From NCBI GenBank assembly GCA_017354575.1, contig JAFMQP010000258.1, positions 1 through 5,977 on the forward strand: a DNA stretch of 5,977 nucleotides, given 5' to 3'. Made by a program: the position numbers and the translations under genes. Below the pieces are notes generated by a model. It ran no database searches. It worked only from the letters and a program-made list of their open reading frames with translations, and had not been told where the DNA came from. The DNA comes from Acidothermales bacterium (GTDB lineage: Bacteria > Actinomycetota > Actinomycetes > Streptosporangiales > WHST01). Below, one piece after another: positions 1 through 5,977 of this stretch (the first letter of the stretch is position 1; every line of letters begins with the position of its first letter).

Positions 1-40
1 CGTCTCCGTGTAGACGGGGCCCGCTGTCGTGTCCGGGCTC
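1..40 (-). terminator. Possible weak terminator hairpins downstream of the regulator
   Basis: Just past the regulator stop codon (minus strand) are two short inverted repeats: GCCCG/CGGGC arms at 19-23 and 34-38 around a 10-base loop, and CGTCT/AGACG arms at 1-5 and 12-16. Neither is followed by a visible T tract, and the window edge cuts off the region, so the outer hairpin may be longer than seen. The position suits a factor-independent or mixed terminator of the regulator gene, but short GC-rich repeats are common in such DNA. Low confidence. Confidence 0.2.
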
Positions 41-48
41 GAACGGCC

Positions 49-993
49 CTACGCCGTCGCGAGCGCGCGCCGGTGCAGCGCGCGCAGCCGGTCGGCCGCC
101 TCCTCGTGCACCGGCACGTACGCGGTGACCCGGGTGCCGTTGTGCGGACCCAGCCACAGCTGCGTGTGCCGCACCATCACCAGCCCGACGTCCGGGTGGA
201 AGAACCGCTTCACGGTGCTGCCCGGCGCGGCGACGTCGTGCCGCTCCCAGAGCGCCGCGAACTCCGGTGACGCGTTCTGCAGCCGCTTCACCAGGCACTT
301 CCACGCCGGTTCGCCCATGTGGCTCGCCATCGCCGCCCGGTACTGGGCGACCATCCGCGAGGACGCGTGGTCCCAGTCCACGACCGCGTCACGCCAGCGC
401 GGGTGGGTGAACAGCAGCCAGAGGCAGTTGCGTTCCTCCCGCGGCAGCTCGTCGAGGTTCAGGAACAACTCGTTGTACGTGCGGTTGTACGCGATCACGT
501 CGTACCGGGCGTTCTGCGCGCTCGCGGGGAACGGGTCGAGCTGGTCGAGGATCGGTTGCACGGTCGGGGGCAGGCCGAGGCACTCGTCGTCGGTGTGGCG
601 GCCCGGCGCGCCGGCGAGCGTGAACAGGTGCGTCCGTTCGTGCGGGTCGAGCATCAGCGTGCGCGCGATGGCGTCGAGGACCTGCTGCGAGACGTTGATG
701 TCGCGGGCCTGCTCCAGCCACGTGTACCAGGTGACGCCGACGCCGGCGAGCTGCGCCACCTCCTCGCGCCGCAGTCCTGGCGTACGCCGCCTGCCGCCGT
801 TCGGCAGGCCGACCTCCTGCGGCGTGATGCGCTCGCGGCGGGTGCGCAGGAACGCGCCGAGCTCGCGCCGGCGTACCAGGTCGGGGTCGGGGCGCTGCGG
901 CCCGGGCCGCGCGGGCGGGGCCTCGGGGGCGACCCGTAACCGCCGAACGGTGCCCCGGTCGCGTGCCGCCGTGCCGGTCAGTGTCCGCGCCAT
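49..993 (-). CDS. XRE-family HTH transcriptional regulator with MmyB-like C-terminal domain
   Basis: Predicted cytoplasmic DNA-binding regulator of 314 aa. Residues about 42-120 form an XRE-type helix-turn-helix domain with the hallmark run of actinobacterial MmyB-like regulators (RRRELGAFLRTRR, then TPGLRREEVAQLAGVGVTWY and a following WLEQARDINVS segment). Residues about 140-305 match the MmyB-like ligand-binding region (PAS-like in the family), with typical pieces such as NPRY/NARYD-type VIAYN at about 162-170 and RFFHPDVGLV at 263-272. The ATG at 991-993 is chosen because a GAGGGA-type ribosome site lies about 10 bases upstream. A longer open frame to 1302 would run antisense into the MFS gene. 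The first 40 residues are an Arg/Pro-rich extension beyond the usual family start. Leu19 is a TTA codon. It is divergent from the MFS transporter with 136 bases between starts, so it probably controls that gene and itself (inference). The ligand is unknown. Confidence 0.9.
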   Translation of the reverse strand: MARTLTGTAARDRGTVRRLRVAPEAPPARPGPQRPDPDLVRRRELGAFLRTRRERITPQEVGLPNGGRRRTPGLRREEVAQLAGVGVTWYTWLEQARDINVSQQVLDAIARTLMLDPHERTHLFTLAGAPGRHTDDECLGLPPTVQPILDQLDPFPASAQNARYDVIAYNRTYNELFLNLDELPREERNCLWLLFTHPRWRDAVVDWDHASSRMVAQYRAAMASHMGEPAWKCLVKRLQNASPEFAALWERHDVAAPGSTVKRFFHPDVGLVMVRHTQLWLGPHNGTRVTAYVPVHEEAADRLRALHRRALATA

Positions 994-1018
994 GCGTCCA
1001 GCGTCCCTCGTCCGGATG

Positions 1019-1069
1019 CCTGTTGCCAGGTGTTCCCGGTACCTGGATGAACGCACTCTGGGTACCAGG
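1019..1069. promoter_or_regulatory. Candidate operator cluster between regulator and MFS transporter
   Basis: Three related 12-base sites lie in the divergent intergenic region: CCTGTTGCCAGG at 1019-1030 (CCTG/CAGG inverted repeat), CCCGGTACCTGG at 1035-1046 and CTGGGTACCAGG at 1058-1069. The last two share a GGTACC palindromic core and start 23 bases apart, near two helical turns, so they could be bound on one DNA face. CCAGGT at 1026-1031 and ACCTGG at 1041-1046 also form an inverted pair. Dyad sites between a regulator and its divergent target are typical operators. Binding by the adjacent MmyB-like protein is inferred. I could not assign convincing -35/-10 boxes for either direction. Confidence 0.45.
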
Positions 1070-1129
1070 CTCGATCCGGCGCATTCTCGGTGTCGAAGGT
1101 AGTCCCGTTCACCATACGAAAGACGTCTC

Positions 1130-2611
1130 TTGACACCTCGCAGTGCAACGCAGTCCGCCGGCGATCCCGGCGTCACCACGTCCCTTCGCACCACTGATCC
1201 GTCGAACGGCCCCGCGGCCGAGCCGCGGCGGCTCGGCGCGGTCGGCCTCGTGACCGTGCTCTTCGGTGCCTTCCTCGGCATCGTCGACTTCTTCGTCGTC
1301 AACGTCGCCCTGCCCGTGATGGGCGCCGACCTGCACGCGAGTGCCGCCTCGCTGCAGCTCGTCGTCGCCGGCTACGCCATCGCGTATGCCGTGCTGCTCG
1401 TGCTCGGCGGCCGGCTCGGCGACCAGTTCGGCCGGCGCCGCATGTTCGTCATCGGCATGGCCACGTTCACCCTCACCCGGCTGATCTGCGGGCTCGCCCC
1501 CACGGTCGGCGTGCTCATCGCGGCCCGCATCGTCCAGGGTGCCGCGGCGGCGTTCATGGTGCCCCAGGTGCTCGGCACCATCCAGGCCACCACGAGCGGC
1601 ACCCGGCGTGCCCGTGCGATCGGCGCGTTCGGCGCGACGGCGGGTCTCGGCATGGTGGTCGGTCAGGTGCTCGGCGGAGCCCTGCTGACCGCGGACATCG
1701 CCGGCACCACGTGGCGGCCGATCTTCCTCGTGCTCGTGCCGTTCGGCGTCGCGGGCATCGTGCTCGCCCGGCGCTTCGTCCCGGCGACGCGGGCCGTACG
1801 TCCGGCGCGCGTCGACGTGGCCGGCACGCTGCTGCTCGCGGCCACGCTCGTCGCGCTGCTCGTCCCGCTGACCGAGGGTCGCGCGTTCGGCTGGCCCGTG
1901 TGGACGGTCCTGCTGCTCGTCGCCGTGGTGCCGCTGGTCGCCGCGTTCGTCCTCGTCGAGAGGCGCGCCGAGCGTGTGGGTGGTTCGCCACTCGTGCCGC
2001 CGTCGCTCCTGCGCGCGCCCAGCATGCGGATCGGCCTCACGATCGCGGTGCCGTTCTTCGTGGGCTTCGGCGGGTTCATGTTCGTGTTCCCGCTTGCCGT
2101 GCAGCGGGGCGCGCACCTCGGTCCGCTCAGGGCGGGCCTGGCGCTGGCGCCGTACGCCGCCGTGTTCCTCGTCGCCTCGCTGTTGCTGGACCGGCTGGTC
2201 GGGCGGTTCGGCCGGCTGGTGCTTGTCGGTGGCGGCGTCGTCGCCGGCCTGGGGTACGCGGCGACCGGCGTGACGGCGTGGCTCGCCTGGCCGGACGTGA
2301 CCGTCGCGGTCCTCGCGTTGCCGTCGATCGTGGCCGGCATCGGGCAGGCGTGCGTGATGGTGCCGCTGTTCGGCGTGGTGCTCGCCGACGTCCCGGCCGA
2401 CCGCGCGGGTACCGGCAGCGGCGTCCTCGCCACGACGCAGCAGACCTCGCTCGCACTCGGCGTCGGTATCCTGGGCACGCTGTTCCTGACCCTGGCCGGG
2501 ATGCCGTCGCTCGGGACCCGCGGGGCGTTCGCGCTCGTCCTGGTCGTCCAGCTCGCGGTGTTCGGCGCGGTCGCCGCGCTCGCGACCCGGCTGCCCGACC
2601 CTCGTCGCTGA
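1130..2611 (+). CDS. MFS transporter, 14-TM DHA2-type (drug:H+ antiporter-like)
   Basis: Inner-membrane secondary transporter of 493 aa, expected to export a small molecule against protons; the substrate cannot be read from sequence. About 14 hydrophobic helices are visible (first at about 37-60, last at about 465-486), with a cytoplasmic N-terminus of about 35 residues. MFS motifs are present: the D53/N58 TM1 motif (VDFFVVNVALP), motif A GGRLGDQFGRRR at 93-104 between TM2 and TM3, the motif B region AARIVQGAAAAFMVPQ at 131-146 with R133, and a Gly-rich TM5 motif C-like stretch at 169-185 lacking the usual Pro. The length and 14 helices fit DHA2. The TTG at 1130 is the only usual start upstream of TM1: an in-frame stop lies at 1100, no ATG or GTG intervenes, and a weak GAAAGA is 6 bases upstream. 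It is divergent from the MmyB-like regulator, its probable controller. No terminator is evident before the groE promoter. Confidence 0.88.
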   Translation: MTPRSATQSAGDPGVTTSLRTTDPSNGPAAEPRRLGAVGLVTVLFGAFLGIVDFFVVNVALPVMGADLHASAASLQLVVAGYAIAYAVLLVLGGRLGDQFGRRRMFVIGMATFTLTRLICGLAPTVGVLIAARIVQGAAAAFMVPQVLGTIQATTSGTRRARAIGAFGATAGLGMVVGQVLGGALLTADIAGTTWRPIFLVLVPFGVAGIVLARRFVPATRAVRPARVDVAGTLLLAATLVALLVPLTEGRAFGWPVWTVLLLVAVVPLVAAFVLVERRAERVGGSPLVPPSLLRAPSMRIGLTIAVPFFVGFGGFMFVFPLAVQRGAHLGPLRAGLALAPYAAVFLVASLLLDRLVGRFGRLVLVGGGVVAGLGYAATGVTAWLAWPDVTVAVLALPSIVAGIGQACVMVPLFGVVLADVPADRAGTGSGVLATTQQTSLALGVGILGTLFLTLAGMPSLGTRGAFALVLVVQLAVFGAVAALATRLPDPRR

Positions 2612-2614
2612 ACA

Positions 2615-2641
2615 CTGGCACCCGAGTTGACGGAGTGCTAG
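2615..2641. promoter_or_regulatory. CIRCE operator 1 (HrcA site), degenerate
   Basis: Half-sites CTGGCACCC (2615-2623) and GAGTGCTAG (2633-2641) are separated by exactly 9 bases. Against the CIRCE consensus TTAGCACTC-N9-GAGTGCTAA this is 14 of 18 matches, with the left arm the weaker. HrcA is the repressor known to bind CIRCE ahead of groE operons. The -35 box of the groE promoter (TTGACG, 2627-2632) lies inside the 9-base spacer, so bound HrcA would block RNA polymerase. The site begins only 3 bases after the MFS stop codon. Confidence 0.88.
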
Positions 2642-2655
2642 CGGCGCAATAGTGT
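2627..2655 (+). promoter_or_regulatory. groESL promoter, sigma70/HrdB-type
   Basis: TTGACG at 2627-2632 (-35, 5/6 match to TTGACA) and TAGTGT at 2650-2655 (-10, TAnnnT type) are separated by an ideal 17 bases. The -35 box sits in the spacer of CIRCE 1 and the -10 box between the two CIRCE elements. The predicted transcription start is around 2661-2663, at the left edge of CIRCE 2. This arrangement supports HrcA repression by steric hindrance. It leaves a leader of about 140 nt before the groES start. Confidence 0.82.
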
Positions 2656-2660
2656 GCGTT

Positions 2661-2687
2661 TTGGCACTCCCCTTCGGAGAGTGCCAA
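2661..2687. promoter_or_regulatory. CIRCE operator 2 (HrcA site), perfect inverted repeat
   Basis: TTGGCACTC (2661-2669) and GAGTGCCAA (2679-2687) form a perfect 9+9 inverted repeat with a 9-base spacer, 16 of 18 matches to the CIRCE consensus. The left edge coincides with the predicted transcription start, so the element would also be transcribed as a stem-loop at the extreme 5' end of the groE mRNA. CIRCE in mRNA can influence transcript stability in other bacteria (established for Bacillus). Its start lies 46 bases from that of CIRCE 1. Confidence 0.95.
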
Positions 2688-2783
2688 CGACACACAGAAC
2701 GCGACGAGGTCGGTCTGACACCCGCGACGGCAGGCCGCCGAGGTCGCCTCTCATCCAATCTGGACAAGACTCTGGAGACTTCC

Positions 2784-2794
2784 GGAGGGGGAGG
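2784..2794 (+). promoter_or_regulatory. Tandem Shine-Dalgarno site of groES
   Basis: Two overlapping-range GGAGG motifs occur at 2784-2788 and 2790-2794. The second is 7 bases from the GTG at 2802, ideal spacing, and this fixes the groES start despite an open frame extending upstream to 2652. The unusually purine-rich site implies strong translation initiation. Confidence 0.85.
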
Positions 2795-2801
2795 TCAGAT
2801 C

Positions 2802-3116
2802 GTGACGACGACCCAGACCAAGGTTGTCATCCGGCCGCTCGAGGACCGCATCGTGGTTCAGCCGCTGGAGGCCGAACAGGTGACGGCCTCCGGCCTGGTC
2901 ATCCCGGACACGGCCAAGGAGAAGCCCCAGGAGGGCAAGGTCATCGCTGTGGGCCCCGGCCGGTTCGACGACTCGGGCAGCAAGCGCGTACCGCTCGACA
3001 TCAACGAGGGCGACGTCGTGCTCTACAGCAAGTACGGCGGCACCGAGGTGAAGTACGGCGCGGACGAGTACCTCGTGCTCTCGGCTCGCGACGTGCTCGC
3101 TGTCATCGAGAAGTAA
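2802..3116 (+). CDS. groES: Co-chaperonin GroES (Cpn10)
   Basis: A 104-aa co-chaperonin that forms the heptameric lid of the GroEL folding chamber in the cytoplasm. The length is normal for actinobacterial GroES (about 100-104 aa). The N-terminal strand contains IRPLEDRIVVQ (10-20). The mobile loop spans about 21-40, with the hydrophobic tripeptide Leu32-Val33-Ile34 that docks on GroEL. EGKVIAVGPG at 44-53 and the C-terminal DEYLVLSARDVLAVIEK are family hallmarks. The GTG start is fixed by the strong tandem GGAGG site. It is the first gene of a groES-groEL operon, transcribed from a CIRCE-controlled promoter, so it is predicted to be repressed by HrcA and induced by heat. The groEL start follows after 78 bases containing a strong hairpin. 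Nothing suggests loss of function. Confidence 0.98.
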   Translation: MTTTQTKVVIRPLEDRIVVQPLEAEQVTASGLVIPDTAKEKPQEGKVIAVGPGRFDDSGSKRVPLDINEGDVVLYSKYGGTEVKYGADEYLVLSARDVLAVIEK

Positions 3117-3132
3117 GGAACCGAACCACGTG

Positions 3133-3165
3133 ACGCCCCGGGTCTCTGCACAGAGCCCGGGGCGT
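3133..3165 (+). terminator. Strong GC-rich intercistronic hairpin between groES and groEL (attenuator or processing element)
   Basis: Arms ACGCCCCGGG (3133-3142) and CCCGGGGCGT (3156-3165) are perfectly complementary. The stem continues past one bulged T (3143) with CTCT/AGAG (3144-3147, 3152-3155) around a GCAC tetraloop. This gives about 14 base pairs, mostly G-C. No U tract follows, so it is not a classical intrinsic terminator, and it lies between two cotranscribed genes. A partial terminator, an mRNA-processing or stability element, or a device setting the groES:groEL ratio all fit (inference). Confidence 0.7.
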
Positions 3166-3194
3166 TCGCGACAGGCCACACGAGGGAGATATCT

Positions 3195-4811
<1,617 letters not shown>

Positions 4812-4823
4812 ATTCGCCGATCG

Positions 4824-4861
4824 CTGAGGGGCACCCGCACCGCGGTGGGGGTGCCCTTCAG
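4824..4861. terminator. Probable bidirectional terminator between convergent groEL and M15 peptidase genes
   Basis: CTGAGGGGCACCC (4824-4836) pairs with GGGTGCCCTTCAG (4849-4861) over 13 positions, one of them G-U. The 12-base loop contains an inner CACC/GGTG pairing. It starts 12 bases after the groEL stop and ends 16 bases before the stop of the convergent gene. No long T tract is present on either strand, which is common for actinobacterial terminators. Its position between two convergent genes supports use in both directions. Confidence 0.82.
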
Positions 4862-4877
4862 CCGTATCGGGTGCTCG

Positions 4878-5977
4878 TCACGGGGGGTCCTGCATCAGCG
4901 CGGAGATCTCGAAGTGCATCGGGTCGGTGTACTGCCAGTCGCCGCCCCAGGTGAAGCCCCACTTCTTGAAGATGGCCACCACCTGCCGGTTCATCCGGCC
5001 GCTCGTGCCGCGCTGGTTACCCGGGACGTTCAGGTCGATCGCGATACCCCAGGTGTGCAGGGATATCGGCCGGTTCGGGTTGCTCTCGATGAAGCGAGGC
5101 ACGTAGCAGCCGCCGTACTGGCCGCGGTGGATCGCGCCGGCGAGGCCGCGTGAGACGACCTCGTTCAGCGCACCGCGCAACTGGGGGAACATCAGCCGGT
5201 GACAGGTCACCCTGCCCAGGATGGGCACCGACTCGGTGCGCACGTTGGCCCGCACCCACGCCGGGTCGGGTGTGATCGTGCCGTTCGCCGAGTACCGGTA
5301 CGAGAACGTGCCGAACGCCTTCGACGCGGCGCCGCCGGTGACGAACGAGCGCGGTATCGCGGTGGGCGCGGTGAGCAGGTCGACGTCGGCGCGCCTGGCC
5401 ACCAGGGCGGTGACCCGTTGCCCGACGGCGCCCGGGTCGGACCTGCCGACTGACGCGACCATGCCGGTGTCCCGGCGCAGACCGAGCCGTCCCGCCTGCG
5501 CCGCGTCGACGACGACGTCGATGCCGGGCAGCGTCGTGGCGAACGCCCCGACCCGCGCGTCCCGGCCGGCGAACCGGACCGGGGCGCCGAGAGCGAGGTG
5601 CAGCCGGCTCGCGGTGCGGTGCGCGACCGCGAGGTCGCCGCGCGCGACGCTCGCCCACAACGGGTCCGACTCGGCCGTGCCGAGCGGGGCGTAGCTGCGG
5701 AACGTCGACGGGTCGACCGCCGCGACCGACACCGTGCGTCCGGCGAGCTTCGCCGTGCCGACGGCGAACGTCAGCGTCGTCGCGACGCCGTCCGCGTGCC
5801 GGATCCGGTCGCGCAGGCTGGGCGGCAGTGGTGCGGCGTTACGGATGAGCAGGTCCGCGGTCCTGCGCGCGCCGAGCGGCCGGACCGTGCCGCCGGGAGT
5901 GGGCGTGACGGACGCGGCGCCGCTCGACGGCGTCCCCGTGGACGGGTCGGCCGCCTGGCGGAACGGGCCCGAGCCGC
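4878..5977 (-). CDS. M15-family metallopeptidase (D-Ala-D-Ala carboxypeptidase-like), partial, N-terminus beyond window
   Basis: Predicted cell-wall peptidase cleaving peptidoglycan stem peptides, probably outside the membrane. The C-terminal domain shows the M15 zinc site: SLHTWGIAIDLN gives the His (codon 5055-5057) and Asp (5034-5036) ligands, and DPMHFE gives the second His (4914-4916). The segment FTWGGDWQYTD precedes it, as in Peptidase_M15_4. Two cysteines, in VTCHRLMFPQLRG and GGCYVPRF, could form a disulfide. The frame stays open to the window edge: about 82 further codons precede the GTG at 5730-5732, including a Ser/Thr/Pro/Gly/Ala linker at about 5889-5951, as expected for an exported protein. 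The true start and any signal peptide lie outside. Between linker and peptidase, about 170 residues (VAAVDPSTFR, then GDLAVAHRTASRLHL, GAPVRFAG) resemble the extracellular domain of MacB/FtsX-type permeases (inference). It converges on groEL. Confidence 0.88.
   Translation of the reverse strand, partial: GSGPFRQAADPSTGTPSSGAASVTPTPGGTVRPLGARRTADLLIRNAAPLPPSLRDRIRHADGVATTLTFAVGTAKLAGRTVSVAAVDPSTFRSYAPLGTAESDPLWASVARGDLAVAHRTASRLHLALGAPVRFAGRDARVGAFATTLPGIDVVVDAAQAGRLGLRRDTGMVASVGRSDPGAVGQRVTALVARRADVDLLTAPTAIPRSFVTGGAASKAFGTFSYRYSANGTITPDPAWVRANVRTESVPILGRVTCHRLMFPQLRGALNEVVSRGLAGAIHRGQYGGCYVPRFIESNPNRPISLHTWGIAIDLNVPGNQRGTSGRMNRQVVAIFKKWGFTWGGDWQYTDPMHFEISALMQDPP

Noticed and set aside
1130..1135. 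TTGACA string as a -35 box
   Set aside because: No acceptable -10 sequence appears 16-19 bases downstream, and the string lies at the probable MFS start codon.
994..1302. Extension of the regulator's reading frame upstream to a start at 1302
   Set aside because: It would add 103 residues lying antisense to the MFS N-terminus with no family match, while the ATG at 993 has a ribosome site and directly precedes the recognisable protein.
1711..2652. A 313-codon plus-strand frame overlapping the MFS gene
   Set aside because: Arg/Ala-rich translation in another frame of a well-supported transporter; a shadow frame.
1109..2767. A 552-codon minus-strand open frame antisense to the MFS gene
   Set aside because: Its product is Arg/Glu/His-rich low-complexity sequence typical of GC-rich shadow frames, and the opposite strand encodes a clear membrane transporter.
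2652..2801. groES starting at the upstream ATA/GTG region around 2652, giving a 154-aa protein
   Set aside because: The extra residues would be encoded by CIRCE 2 and the leader and match no GroES. The GTG at 2802 has ideal ribosome-site spacing and yields the standard 104-aa length.
4878..5732. M15 peptidase as a complete 284-aa protein starting at the GTG at 5732
   Set aside because: The frame stays open for about 82 more codons to the window edge with protein-like sequence and a linker. The GTG lies in the middle of a domain and leaves no signal peptide, so the gene is called partial.

Overview
The window is about 6 kb of very GC-rich DNA with GTG/TTG starts, strong GGAGG-type ribosome binding sites and G/C-ending codons. 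Together with a groES-groEL1 operon under CIRCE control, a His-rich GroEL1 tail and an MmyB-like XRE regulator, this points to a chromosomal segment of a high-GC actinobacterium (Actinomycetes). The exact order cannot be fixed from the sequence alone. It reads as a mostly ordinary core region. I see no CRISPR, IS element, integrase, attachment site, tRNA or rRNA. No gene-free stretch exceeds 300 bases; the longest is the 190-base groE control region.

Layout. (1) Positions 49-993, minus strand: an XRE/MmyB-type transcription factor, with the only TTA leucine codon I noticed in the window near its N-terminus. (2) A 136-base divergent intergenic region with three related 12-base sites (GGTACC/CCAGG type) that are candidate operators. 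(3) Positions 1130-2611, plus strand: a 14-helix MFS drug/proton antiporter-type transporter, probably controlled by the divergent regulator. (4) Positions 2612-2801: the groE control region, with a sigma70-type promoter (TTGACG-N17-TAGTGT) flanked and overlapped by two CIRCE operators for HrcA, then a leader of about 140 nt. (5) Positions 2802-3116 groES and 3195-4811 groEL (GroEL1 type), separated by a very stable GC-rich hairpin that may attenuate transcription or process the mRNA. (6) Positions 4824-4861: a long hairpin between convergent genes, probably a shared terminator. (7) Positions 4878-5977, minus strand: the C-terminal part of a predicted exported M15 metallopeptidase (D,D-carboxypeptidase-like). 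It continues off the right edge and carries an extra N-terminal module that looks like an ABC-permease extracellular (MacB/FtsX-type) domain.

How the parts relate. Regulator and transporter form a plausible self-contained sensing and efflux pair. GroES and GroEL1 form the chaperonin and lid pair of the HrcA heat-shock regulon. The peptidase is a separate, convergent cell-wall gene. The points most worth a second look are the dual CIRCE/promoter architecture, the groES-groEL hairpin, the Tyr-to-His change in the GroEL1 substrate-binding face, the candidate operators, the TTA codon, the non-standard start of the MFS gene and the composite M15 protein.
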